The notes beneath the pieces were generated by a model. That model made no database searches and was not told the DNA's origin. It saw nothing but the letters and a program-made list of their open reading frames with translations. The position numbers and the translations under genes are program-made. Below, one piece after another: positions 32,193 to 42,964 of a DNA stretch of 64,000 nucleotides. This DNA is from Asterella californica. Taxonomy: Eukaryota; Streptophyta; Marchantiopsida; Marchantiales; Aytoniaceae. Position 1 is the first letter of the stretch, and each line of letters begins with the position of its first letter. The DNA is taken from assembly GCA_036924285.1 (NCBI GenBank), contig JAYKYS010000012.1, positions 7,936,001 to 8,000,000 on the forward strand, in the 5' to 3' direction.

Positions 32193-35100
32193 ATGTCGAC
32201 GGGCAAGCCTGATCCTCCTGGAAACGTGCAATCTGAGAGAGACAGGAGGCGAGAAAGACGAGCAGAATATCGAGAACAGATTTTGGAAGAAGCTCGTCGG
32301 TTGAAAGAAGAGCATAAGAAAAGAGAACGAGGTTGGAGAACACCTAACTCAAAAGAATGGAAGAGGAAGGAACCAAACCTTGGTGAATCAAGTTCACCCC
32401 GGACACCAAAGTCATTACCTCCAACTCCTCTTGAATCTGCTCAGAGAGAACTTGACTTCGAAGAAGTTACCACTCGGCTAAGTGCTGAGACCGAACATCC
32501 AGAAAGTGAAGTAGGGTGGAAACCTTTTCCCGAAGTCAATACTGTTTTATATCCGCAGTTGTTTACTCCTGACCCAGAGGTAGGAAGTACTTCTGCAGAT
32601 CAAGATCAGTTTACTTCTTCGAATGAAGAAGCTGCAACTAAGGCAGTAGAAGCTGTTACTACCTTAGTGGAACTTTTACAGGCGCAGGAACTTATTCCTC
32701 AAGCACTGGTGCGGGAAATCCTTCCGTTAACTCCAGTGACTCAGAAGGACAGCGCTGCTCCTTACTTACAGCCAACCACAGGACCGTCCATATTCAAGAA
32801 GAGACAAGCCCAAGCAGCTGCTGCTGCGGGTATTGCCCCTGCTGTCCTCGTTCAAGCTGCAGTACCAGCGCCGATTCCAGCTCCTGCCAAGATAGCAACT
32901 CAAGTTCCAAGAGCTCCCTTCGTTCGAAGTATGACAGGCCAACCCATCACGAAACATGGGTACCCAAAGTTCAGAGGAGGATCTTCAGATGACGATGAGG
33001 ATGCAGATGCTTACATTAAACTGTTTGAATCTGTATCTATCACTAATAAGGAAGATGCTGAACCAGATCGTCTGCGAATCTTTCCAAGTCTTCTCAGGAA
33101 GAGAGCACGCAGCTGGTACAATCATGCAAATAGAATACCAGGAGACATCGATACTTGGGACAAGCTGAAGACAAAGTTCTTAGAGCGGTTCCGGGAAATT
33201 GGGTACAATCGTCAAGTTTTGGGAAAGCTGACCAGACTGGTCAGAGGAAAGAAAGAGAGCCTAAAAGATTATGTCCAAAGATTTTATAATCTACTGGACA
33301 GAATTCCGAGGATGGGTACAGCCAACCCATACTCTATGGATCAAGCCACCGAATGGCTAGTTACCGGCTTACCGATTGAAATGGAGATCTGGTGTCGTCG
33401 AGGAAAGATGGACGCCATTGAAGAGGTTGTTGCCTCAGCAGAAGCATTTGAAGCATCCACCCTCGGAAGTAAAGGAGGATGGATAAAAAGGAAGAAGAAA
33501 GGGAAGAAAGAAAAGAAAGAGAAGAAGGAAGAAAAATCGACTCGAAGAAAGAAGCACAAGAAGAGTCGCAGAGAACTCTCTTCCTCCGATGAATCTTCTG
33601 CCGATGAGTCTTCTTCGGCCGAGTCTTCATCGGCGAGTACCTCTTCTTCGAGCGAAGAAGAACGAAGAATGAAACGCAGTTCTTCGTCCAAGGAAAAGAA
33701 AAGCTCGAAGGAGAAGAAGGGCAAGACAAGAGGGGATAGTAATCAACTCATGGAGGAGATGATTAAAGGATTCGCAGACCTGAAAGTGCAGATGGTACGA
33801 TCTCCTGAAGGGAGAAAATCACCTGCTACATCCCGTTCAAGTTTTAGTACGACATGCGGTAAATCAGGACATGCTAATACGGAATGTAAGAACAACAGAA
33901 CATTTCAGGCACAATCACTTGAATGGGCACCAGCATTCGAATCATATTATAGCTCATTCTTTGTGGAAACTCCGGACGAAGTATATGGAGTATTAACTAA
34001 TCCACCCCCAACACAGCCAGCAATTACCCCAATTCAACCCATACCAATTCAAAGGTTTGCACCAAAAGAAAGGGCCCTGAATGTATCTCAGAAACGTTTG
34101 ATGAGCCCGCCAGGAGCAAATAAACCACCATCCCATGGGTCTTGTTTTAATTGTGGCAGTTTGGAACATTGGTCACCAAACTGCCCTCAACCAAAGAAAT
34201 CGATGGGATATGTAGCACTTTGTGGAAGGTGTCATCAGCCAGGACATGCCACAGTAGATTGTACTAACCCACCCGCAGAGAAGAGAGGGGTTCGTTTTGA
34301 TCCCAAAACAGACCGTCCTGCGGAAGCACAACTCCACAAGGTGGACTTGGAAGAATGGAAAGCCGCTGGAGATGAAGGATGGCCACCAGAAGAAACTTGG
34401 GTTTGCAAAGTGGACACCAGAAGCTCTTTCAAATCTAAGAGAAAGGCGGAAGAAGCACCTCTAAAAACTCAATCGAAGAAAGAGTTGAAGAAGCAGAAGA
34501 AGGCAAAGGAGAAAGCCAAGAAGAAGATAGTTGAGGAGGATACCGAAGAAGAGGAAGAAGAACTACTAAAGAGCGTAGACCCTCCGAAACTACCAGTCGA
34601 CATTACAGACGAAGTCCGCGAACTCCTGAAGAAGGAGTTACTACGAGCAAGAACTTCAGCAAAGGAAGCTGATACCACTTCGGCCGAAGTTCCAGAACGA
34701 TCAACTTCGTCTGCACCAACGATTTTCCATACTTCAGCCGCTGAGGACAGAACTGCGACCAAGAACGAGGGGCTTCCGAAGAAGCACAGTCGACTGGAAC
34801 CTGTGAAGAAAGAACCTGTGGCAGTACCACACTATGATGTGGTAGCTGATCTAGAAACTCAGAAGGCTAACATAAGTTTCAAGCAGCTGATTGAAGATAA
34901 CAAAATTTACAGAAAATTGTTACTTCAAGCACTGAAGAAACCCAATAAAGCAAGAAGATCAAAATTACCTTCTCTGTTTCACATCGGGGCAGAAGACCTG
35001 GGATCTCCAGAAGTGGAAGTAGAGGTTGCAGGTTGTGTGATTAGGAAAGTGCCAATTGACTCCGGATCAGGAGTCAACATAATGACAGAAGACACGGCAC

Positions 35101-35558
35101 ACGCGTTGGGTTTCAGTAAGTTTGAAGAAACTCAGCGGGTGTTACGGCTGGCAGATCAAACAAGAAGACGACCACTTGGGCTTCTGCGCAACATTCCCAC
35201 CTTGATAGGCGGAATTTCTTTTAAACTTACTTATGTTGTGCTACGCCCTTTGGTTAAGTCTGGTTATCAAATTTTGATTGGAAGGCCATGGTTGTATGGT
35301 GCCAAGGTACTAACAGATTGGTACCGACACCGTTTACAGTTCAAAGATCCACAGAAACCAACTGATAAGGCTGTGATGGTTTCTTGGAAGAAGATAACTC
35401 ATCAGGGCGAAACGGAGTCGACTGATGAGGGTTACACTTCAGGATCTGATTCATCAACAAGCAGTGCAGGAGAAAGGAAAGGAGACCTTTATTCGATGGT
35501 CAACTATCTACAGTGCTACGAAATTGATGAAGAAGAAGATATGAACGAAGCCGAATAG
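32193..35558 (+). CDS. E5 gag-protease polyprotein
   Basis: 1121 codons from ATG 32193 to TAG 35556. An upstream ATG at 32189 is in another frame. Order: a charged N-terminal helix (residues about 10-50), an Ala/Pro stretch (about 205-240), a Retrotrans_gag-type capsid domain (about 255-420; SWYNHANRIPGDIDTWDKLK), a Lys-rich then Ser-rich segment (about 430-500), one degenerate knuckle (TCGKSGHANTEC) and two intact CCHC knuckles (CFNCGSLEHWSPNC about 650; CGRCHQPGHATVDC about 678). An acidic/Lys linker follows, then a retropepsin domain with PIDSGSGVNIM (about 954) and ILIGRPWLYG (about 1027). The tail is acidic. No lesion is visible. It feeds RT only by passing the terminal UAG, since the frame is unchanged. 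Confidence 0.93.
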   Translation: MSTGKPDPPGNVQSERDRRRERRAEYREQILEEARRLKEEHKKRERGWRTPNSKEWKRKEPNLGESSSPRTPKSLPPTPLESAQRELDFEEVTTRLSAETEHPESEVGWKPFPEVNTVLYPQLFTPDPEVGSTSADQDQFTSSNEEAATKAVEAVTTLVELLQAQELIPQALVREILPLTPVTQKDSAAPYLQPTTGPSIFKKRQAQAAAAAGIAPAVLVQAAVPAPIPAPAKIATQVPRAPFVRSMTGQPITKHGYPKFRGGSSDDDEDADAYIKLFESVSITNKEDAEPDRLRIFPSLLRKRARSWYNHANRIPGDIDTWDKLKTKFLERFREIGYNRQVLGKLTRLVRGKKESLKDYVQRFYNLLDRIPRMGTANPYSMDQATEWLVTGLPIEMEIWCRRGKMDAIEEVVASAEAFEASTLGSKGGWIKRKKKGKKEKKEKKEEKSTRRKKHKKSRRELSSSDESSADESSSAESSSASTSSSSEEERRMKRSSSSKEKKSSKEKKGKTRGDSNQLMEEMIKGFADLKVQMVRSPEGRKSPATSRSSFSTTCGKSGHANTECKNNRTFQAQSLEWAPAFESYYSSFFVETPDEVYGVLTNPPPTQPAITPIQPIPIQRFAPKERALNVSQKRLMSPPGANKPPSHGSCFNCGSLEHWSPNCPQPKKSMGYVALCGRCHQPGHATVDCTNPPAEKRGVRFDPKTDRPAEAQLHKVDLEEWKAAGDEGWPPEETWVCKVDTRSSFKSKRKAEEAPLKTQSKKELKKQKKAKEKAKKKIVEEDTEEEEEELLKSVDPPKLPVDITDEVRELLKKELLRARTSAKEADTTSAEVPERSTSSAPTIFHTSAAEDRTATKNEGLPKKHSRLEPVKKEPVAVPHYDVVADLETQKANISFKQLIEDNKIYRKLLLQALKKPNKARRSKLPSLFHIGAEDLGSPEVEVEVAGCVIRKVPIDSGSGVNIMTEDTAHALGFSKFEETQRVLRLADQTRRRPLGLLRNIPTLIGGISFKLTYVVLRPLVKSGYQILIGRPWLYGAKVLTDWYRHRLQFKDPQKPTDKAVMVSWKKITHQGETESTDEGYTSGSDSSTSSAGERKGDLYSMVNYLQCYEIDEEEDMNEAE

Positions 35559-35564
35559 CAATCA
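35556..35564 (+). promoter_or_regulatory. Candidate stop-codon readthrough site UAG-CAA-UCA
   Basis: GAA TAG CAA TCA CAG. The six bases after the stop fit the CAR-YYA context known to cause readthrough of UAG in tobacco mosaic virus and related plant viruses. The frame after the stop stays open for 660 codons into RT, RNase H and the integrase zinc domain, with no need for a frameshift. This would give a small fraction of gag-pol relative to gag. Confidence 0.7.
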
Positions 35565-38399
35565 CAGCTAGGTCATGGGAGTGCAGAGACCAGTCATACA
35601 GATGGTATAGTTCTTCCAGGAGCATCCCAAGACCTACTAATAAGCGAAGGTAAGAGCTTAAAGATTTCTGTTGTGGTACAAGGAGAAGAGTTGGAAGTGT
35701 ATCGTCAGATGCTGATCCATTATCAAGATGTCTTCGCCTGGACTATGGAGGACATGAAAGGGATACCTGCACAGTGGGGAGAACATCGTATCGACCTCAT
35801 TGAAGGATCAGTACCTGTACGACAGAGGCAGTACCGTCTCAACCCAAAATACTCTTTGATGGTCAAAGACGAGATAGATAAGTACCTAAAGGCAGGTATT
35901 ATTTTCCCTGTGTTAAGCAGCGAATGGGTAGCACCCATAGTAGTGGTACCCAAGAAGCAAACAGGAAAGATAAGAGTCTGTCAAGATTTCAGAAAACTGA
36001 ATGCAGCAACCAAGAAGGATCATCACCCTTTACCTTTTACTGATACCATTTTGGATCATGTATCTGGAAAGGAATGTTACAGCTTTCTGGATGGATTTTC
36101 AGGGTACAATCAAGTGTCCATAAGAGAGCAAGATAAGGACAAGACTACCTTTACTACGGATTGGGGCACTTATGCTTATCACAAGATGCCTTTTGGACTA
36201 TGCAATGCACCAGCTACCTTTCAGAGGATGATGACCTCAATTTTTCAAGATTATTTGCGAAAATTTTTAGAGATCTTTATAGATGATTTTTGTGTTTTTG
36301 GCACACGTGAAGAACATGCAGCATGTTTAGCCAAAACCTTTCAAAAGTGTAGGGAAGCCAGACTTGCATTACATCCTGAGAAGTGTTTCTTCGTGATGAC
36401 TGAAGGGATACTTCTTGGACATAGAGTATCAGGCCGGGGCATAGAAGTAGATGTAGAGAAAGTTCGAGTAATACTCTCCCTGCAACCCCCTACTGACATC
36501 AGCGAGTTGAGAGCCTTCCTAGGACATGTTGGATATTACAGAAGGTTCATCAAAGACTACGCCATACTTGCTGCGCCATTGACAGAATTGCTGAAGAAGA
36601 CGATAGATTACCATTGGCACGAGAAACAGCATGAGGCATTTGAGACGTTGAAGAAGAAGTTGGCAGAAGCACCTGTCATGCGACCACCAGATTGGGAGAG
36701 ACCTTTTCAAGTGTATGTAGACACTTCTGCGTTTGCTATTGGAGTGGTGCTCAGTCAGAAAGATGATGAAAAGAGAGACCATCCAATCTACTATGCGAGT
36801 AGACAACTTTCAGCAGCAGAAAAGAACTACACCACTACTGAACGTGAAGCGTTGGGAATGGTGTACTCAGTAAAGAAGTTTAGACATTACCTCCTTGGGT
36901 ATGAGTTTGTTTTTCATGTGGATCATTATGCGTTGAAGCATCTGGTACAGAAGTCAGACTTGTCAGGGCGGATAGCAAGATGGATGTTGTTACTTCAGGA
37001 GTTTACATTCACAGTTCAGACCAGACAAGGGATTCATCATGAGAATGCTGATTACTTGTCTCGACTGAGAACGGGAGAACGAGTGGATACAGTGGCAGAC
37101 GACTTTCCAGATGAGGAATTGTTCCAGCTGACAGTAGCACCTGCTACGAAATACTATGATCTGTACAGATATTTACAGACTTTGCACTGCCCAGAAGACA
37201 TGGATGCTGAACAGCGAACAGTCTTCATACATCAGGCAGGACCTTACGAACTGAAGAACGGGATACTGTTCAAAAGAGGGCCTGATGAAGAACTTCGTAG
37301 ATGTCTGGAAGTGCATGAGATACCACAAGTGGTGGGAGCACTACACTCAGAGCCTGAAGGCGGACACTATGCACTGAGGAACACTGTGAAGAAGATTCTC
37401 TCAGCTGGATACTGGTGGCCGACGATGTACAAAGATGTTCATGAGATCATCAAGAAGTGTGATAACTGTCAACGAGTGGGTAAGCCTACGCCAACCACTC
37501 AGTGGCCGTTACATCCGATACTTCCATTAGCACCATTCTAGAAGTGGGGAATTGATTTTGTAGGACCCATACAACCTGCAACCCGTCGCACTAGAAGAAG
37601 ATACATACTGATAGCTACTGATTATGCAACGAAGATGGTTGAAGCAGCAGCTACCAAGAAAGACGACGCAGCCACTGTGGTTGAGTTTCTGTATACACAG
37701 ATCATTACTCGATATGGATGCCCACTGGAGTTGGTGAGTGACCGAGGTACACATTTTTTGAACAAAATGATAGAAGAAATGACAGAATACTTTGGTATAA
37801 AACACCGAAAGACAACACCATACAATCCAAAGGCTAATGGATTGACAGAGAAATCTAATGGAGTGTTGTGCAAGATTCTGAACAAGGTGACAGTGAATCA
37901 TGCATATGATTGGGATACAAAGTTACCGGCTGTCTTGTGGGCGTTTCGTAATGCAGAAAAGATAACGACCCGTCAGACACCCTTTTTCCTAACATATGGT
38001 ATGACACCGATCATGCGAGTTGAATTTGATGTACCCACTTACAGAATCCTGTCTGAAGATAGATTGTCAGTAGAGGAGAGTCAATTGTTACGCCTCAAGA
38101 GTTTGATGACACTTGAGGAAGACCGTGAAGAATCGAAACGACTAACGGAGATCATTCAAATGAAGCGGAAAGAAAAGCACGATAAGAAGATCCGCAAAGT
38201 GGATATCAAAGATGGAGATTTAGTACTGCTGTATGACAGTAGGTATACCAAATTTCCAGGGAAGTTACACTTACGTTGGATGGGCCCTTATAAAGTAACG
38301 CGTCGTTATAGTAATGGTTCGGTTCAGTTGGAAGAACTCGATGGAACATTATTAGCCACCCGAGTCAATGGGTGGAGAATCAAGAGATACTACTCTTAA
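35559..38399 (+). pseudogene. E5 pol: RT, RNase H, integrase (one TAG)
   Basis: In frame with gag. RT spans 35820-36400: YRLNPKYS, APIVVVPKK, VCQDFRKLNAATKKDHHPLPF, SFLDGFSGYNQV, MPFGLCNAPATFQRMM and FIDDF (36276-36290). Connection and RNase H (36640-37080) include VYVDTSAFAIGVVL, TTTEREALGMVY and NADYLSRL. The integrase HHCC domain is at about 37360-37480 (CDNCQ). A TAG at 37539-37541 replaces the residue before KWGIDFVGP. The core then gives TDYATKMVE, SDRGTHFLN and NGLTEKSN, a DDE set. The C-terminus has RWMGPYKV, a GPY module, and ends at 38399 just before the polypurine tract. The TAG looks like a single recent nonsense mutation, as the rest is open. Confidence 0.92.
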
Positions 38400-38423
38400 G
38401 TGTTCGCGGGGTCGCTTCACAAT

Positions 38424-38437
38424 TGAGAGGGGGAGTA
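38424..38437 (+). other. Polypurine tract of E5
   Basis: TGAGAGGGGGAGTA directly abuts the 3' LTR start TGTGAAGCC and lies 25 nt after the integrase stop. Confidence 0.85.
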
Positions 38438-41400
38438 TGTGAAGCCTTGGTTTTTCGTTTTGTTAATTAATTGATTAGTTGTAAAGTAAATAAGAAGAAT
38501 AGATGATAGAAGATAAACTATATGAGTAGAATAGTGTTAATTAGAAGTTTAGTGAAGAATCTCTATTCTGGCGGAATTTATCAAATCTATGGAGACACTA
38601 GAGGGATGACTTCCTCATAGATGAATTCCTCGGGCGAAGAGCTTTCTAACGATATGTTGTGCGATACAATCGGAGACCGACTGACGAAGTTACAGCAGAC
38701 TGAAGAATGTCAGTAGTCAAGAGGAAAACCCTAACTTCGGCACGTGCAGGAAGACCTATCGCGGGATATAACCCAGGTAACAAGACATTCACTTTACTAT
38801 TTTACTATTCCCAGAGCGAGCGATAGCAAGAGCGCAGAGAGCCGCATTTTCTGAGCGCCGAAGTACATCAGTTTGAGGCGAGGAAGCCAGTTTGAGACGA
38901 GGAACCCGATTGCGATGAAGAATCCGTTTGTGGCGAAGATCGTTGCAGTGATCCTAGGGATGCGAGGAATGCAGACGGCTAAGGCGCCGAGGCTTCGAGC
39001 ATTTGAGGTTAACCGAGCAGCTCTTCGCCGTTACGATAAGGAGCTCGAGGAGATGTGATTAGCATTTCTCTTACTTCCTTGGTGGGGGATGGTCTCCTCC
39101 AAATTGGTGCACGAGTTGAAGGTTTGCAAGAATCATCCAGCCGACCAGGAATATGGGCGACCTTCTAACTGGACCGAAGATCACTGGTCCGCTGTCTTGG
39201 GAATTGACGATGCAGGTCGGGAAGGTGACCTTCTTTTCGATAGCACATCTGCCGCTGCTTCGCCCGAAACAGTGAAGAACTTCCCCAATCTTTTCAAGGA
39301 ATTACCTCTAGGGAGGAACGGCTACCGAACGAGCGATTTCTGCGACCCGAAGAAGAGAGAAGTTGCCGATGCGATTATGGCGATCTTCAGGCCACGAAGA
39401 ACGACATACATGTCGAATTGGCAAATCAACTTCATCGAGCAGCTCTTCGCCGGAAGAAGAGCGCATTGGAAGAGGATTTTTTTATCGTCACGTGCAGAAG
39501 CTCTGGGAAGCCGAAGACTTAGCATACATAGGACCATTTGTCTCGGTGTTCTACATGGGGATGGGACTGCTGTCACCCGAAGCACAGAAGAAGTTAGGCT
39601 TCACCGCAGCTGCCGAAGATGATGAATATCAGGTGGTGCAGACTCCAGCCCGAGACGCACATCTTGAGAAGTTCTTCGACGAGATCGAGGCCGAGGGCAC
39701 CGCAGCCGAAGTAGCAGTGGAGAAAGCAAAGAAGCACGAGGCATCGACTTCAACACCAACCCCAGAGAAGACAATCGAAGAAGTGACTCCGGCCGAAGAC
39801 GAAGATGTGATCGAAGTATCTCCCCCGGTCCGCAGAAGTGGCAGGAAGAAACCGCTGGAAGAGACGCCGAGGTCCGTGCAGAAGTCGAGAAAGAAGATGA
39901 AAATGACGAGGACAGTCCGCACCGATGATGAAGCAGTTGAAGAAGAAGCGACTGGGGAAGCGGAAGAAGGAGACACTCCTCGAATGGAGAAGAGCGTGGA
40001 TACTACACCGAAGACTACTCTTTCTCTGTCGACAATAGGAGAGATAGAGCAGCTTACTTCTTCGGCGAAGTACATCCAGGAAGTAGTCGCGCCACTGCTG
40101 TACAGCTTGGAAGGAAACCGCGGGACATACGAGGAGGTTGTCGAGCGGAAACTGAATCTCGCGGAGTTGGTACAGACGATGCACTTCGGCCGAGGTAACT
40201 GGAAGGAGGAGAAAGAGAATTTACGAGCAGCTCTCGTCATGGCATAGAAGGAAACCCAAGCGAAGGTCGAGGAATTGAAGAACGAGACTTCGGAGAAAGA
40301 GCTTCTTCTTAGGCAGAAGTCGGATCAGGAGAAAGATCACGAGAAGGTACTTTCTCTGATGAAGAAGCAACTGGATGAGATGCGCACGCAGAGGGATCGG
40401 GCGCAGGATGTAGTTGCGGAGATGACTAAGGAAGTCGAAGACTCGAGGCGTCGAATGACTTCGGCCGAGGAGCTAAGCGCTCAACTTCGTAGTAGGATCG
40501 AGCCGGTGCTGAAGAACTACTTCGCCGTTGAGATGGACGCCGAGGAACTGGGATTTCTCCGTAAGGTTAGAGAGGAGTTCTTAGCTGCAGATGCGGAGGG
40601 TACTACAGCTAAGAACCGGGTAGCTAGGCTAGGCCAGCGAGTAGTTAGAGAGCTTAGAGAGATTAGAGCAACCGTAGAGTTCTCAGTTTGCGAGATAGGT
40701 AGAGAGCTAGCGGTAGGAAGCGGTGTTGTTCCTGGTGTCGTTTCGGACACAGGACCTTCATCTGGCGGACCAGAAGTGATCCCGACTTCTTAGGAAGAAG
40801 ATCCGTCATCTTCGGGAAAACATGTATATAAGCGTTGTGTTGTTCGTATTCAGGACCTCTATGTGTTTTATCATTTTTGAGTTTTCTATTTCCTGAGTTT
40901 GCGGAGCCATTGAGTGTTTGTCTACTTCGGGGATTTACCTACGAAGTATCGTAGTTTGCTGTGGTAGAAATTAGTCTGGGTGCCGAAGGATTTGTTGTCG
41001 ACATTTGAAATCAGAGTAGAACGTTTACGGCGAGGACTGAGAATAGACCAGCATCTGCGAGGTTAGTTTGCTACGAAGACGTTTTTGGGCGAAGTTGACT
41101 TCGGAAGAAGTTGTTCTTTGGTGGAACACTTAGGAAGAAGTTCAGTTTGGTACTTCGGCGGAAGAAGAGTCTTCTTCGCAAGAGTTTTCCGAGAGCAGTA
41201 GTGGTGAAAGTAACTTAGTGTGAAGATACTTAGCGTTTATAGTGTTAGAGGCTACCTAGTAACACTTCAGCAGTATTTCCTCGTGTGACATTTCTGCCCG
41301 TGGCTCTGTTTCTCCGTTGTTTAACTATTCCTTGAGGTCCCTGACCTGTTCAGTACCTGTTATGTTTATTTGTCAGGATTATCAACTCTGTCTTGTTGGA

Positions 41401-41577
41401 TAGACCTGAGTTTGATCTCTACCGGGACTGATTTCTGCCCGTGAGAATAAAAGACAACTATAAAGAATCACCTTTGTCACGTGTTTACTACTTTTGGATG
41501 ATCTTTACTTGCATCTCTGTGGATTCGATCCTTAAATTACTACTTTCGAGCATCTTTTGGTTTTCTTGTGTGTTACA
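38438..41577 (+). repeat. 3' LTR of E5
   Basis: A collinear copy of 28963-32102 at a constant offset of 9475 with no net indel. It supplies the 3' end of the genomic RNA: U3 with the ORF, then R with AATAAA at 41446-41451. The TATA box at 40825-40831 is a possible outward promoter toward 41578. Confidence 0.95.
39089..40793 (+). pseudogene. U3-resident ORF, 3' LTR copy of E5
   Basis: The same gene as at 29614-31318, with the same T-run shift (39477-39483) and the same TAG (40245-40247). Amino-acid differences between the copies are few (for example MAMGLL/MGMGLL, EELTP/EEVTP, VVPDVV/VVPGVV). This is the copy that element RNA would carry, 690 nt downstream of integrase. Translation would need an internal start, a subgenomic RNA or a separate promoter in early U3; none is evident. 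Confidence 0.72.
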
Positions 41578-41582
41578 ATAGC

Positions 41583-42964
41583 ACGACGAAGACGTCTTCG
41601 GAGGAAGTGGCGAAGTACAATGAGCTCTTCTCCACGATGCCGGTAGGGTCGAACGGGTTCAAGATGCACAGTTACATCGAACTGTTTCGAAGAGACATTA
41701 CAGTGGCCTTGAACACAATTGATCTTCAAGTCTTATCGCACGTGATACTTGGCGAATTGGCAGATTCATTTCATCGAGCAGATCCTTGCAGGAAAGAAAG
41801 AGCATTGGGCGAAGATCTTTCACGTACAATATCTTTGACGATGGTGGAGCGATGTACTTCACGGCCTTGGCCGCAGTTTTCTATAGAGGAATGAATTTGC
41901 TGACGCCGTCAGAAGAAAACAAGTATGGACCAAGGACTTCGGCGGAAGATGACTTGATGTTAGAGCCAACACCTCAATGAGATGAGGTGATGACTCTAGT
42001 GACTTCTGCAGGTCCGACTACTCGGACGAAGCGAAGGAGAACGGATGAAGGAACATTAGGAGGAGCTACTTCGCATAGGAAGAAGAAGGCGAAGAAGACG
42101 ACTATTCAGACTTCAGAGAAGAAGCCGAAGATCTTCAAGCTCTAGCGAAGTCTTCTTCAGTAGAGGTTGTAAGAGAAGTGCGCCCAAGGTGAAGTCAAGA
42201 GAATGCAAAGCCCGAAGAGTTTGTTCTGAGAAGGATAAATTCAGACGCAACTGAGCTGCAGGTGGAGAGTCCTCGAGAGATACTTCGTACTACACCGCAG
42301 CAAGATGAAGCGACGACTTCGATCTGTAGAGACCGAAGCATTGGGAAGGAGTTGTAGACATTCGAGCAAACATTGGAGTTTTTGAGTGATACAGCGCTAC
42401 CAATCCTCGCTCAGTTGGACATGCATAGACAAATCTACAAGGAAGAGACAAAGATACCCTTGACATTGTCTGAACTCCTTAGAGCGGTACACTTCGGAAG
42501 GAAAGGATGGCTCGAGGAGAAGCATCAACTCATGACGAAGTTGGATGCCACTCCGGAGGAAGTGAAGAAACTGACATTGGAGCGCGGTGCTCTATTTCAG
42601 GCGAAGTCCAAAAAGCAGGTGAAGGCTTCGCAAGACATTCAGGATTTGCAAGCAAAGTTGAACTTAATGACTTCACGGTTTCACGACATGAAGTCAGAGA
42701 AGGATACTTTACAAGAGTAGTGGCGACCAAGGATGAGGAACTCGCGAAGGCTTCAAAGACGAAGATCACAGTGGAGGCGAAGACCGAAGAACTTTGGGAT
42801 AAAGTGGATGAAGTACTGACTTCGTATTTTGCCACCGAGCTTGATTCATGGGAAGGAGCTTCTACATGACTTCGGGTGGAGATGACAACAACGGCAGATC
42901 CTTCGACTAAGAATAAGATAGTTAGAGTCACGGAGAGGATAGTGCGCGAGATTCGAGAGATCAA
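41583..42964 (+). pseudogene. LTR6 copy of the U3 ORF, decayed
   Basis: Fragments in shifting frames match the E5 ORF: SSEEVAKYNELF with MPVGSNGFKMHSYIELF (against NLFKELPLGRNGYRTSDF), LAPLLYS-type LPILAQLD, LTLSELLRAVHFGRKGWLEEK (against LNLAELVQTMHFGRGNWKEEK), and a coiled coil KDEELAKASKTKITVEAKTEEL ending in VTERIVREIREIKETV (against LGQRVVRELREIRATV). The best-kept parts are the helix around HFGR and the C-terminal REIREI segment. Several stops are present. It shows that the ORF predates the E5 insertion. Confidence 0.7.

Larger units (their letters stand above)
28963..41577 (+). mobile_element. E5: near-intact Athila/Tat-like gypsy element
   Basis: 12.6 kb, flanked by ATAGC (28958-28962 and 41578-41582). 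The LTRs are 3140 bp each and equal in length, differing at only about 20 sites by eye, so it is the youngest insertion here. Inside are a tRNA-Asp-type primer-binding site, gag-protease (32193-35558), RT-RNase H-integrase in the same frame after a UAG, and a polypurine tract (38424-38437). The RT has FIDDF at the catalytic site and the integrase has no chromodomain, which with the primer fits the Athila/Tat group. The LTRs themselves carry a coding region. One internal TAG in integrase (37539) makes this copy defective. Confidence 0.95.

Noticed and set aside
37539..37541. TAG in E5 integrase as a second readthrough site
   Set aside because: It is followed by AAG TGG, not CAR-YYA, and interrupts the catalytic core start; a nonsense mutation is simpler.
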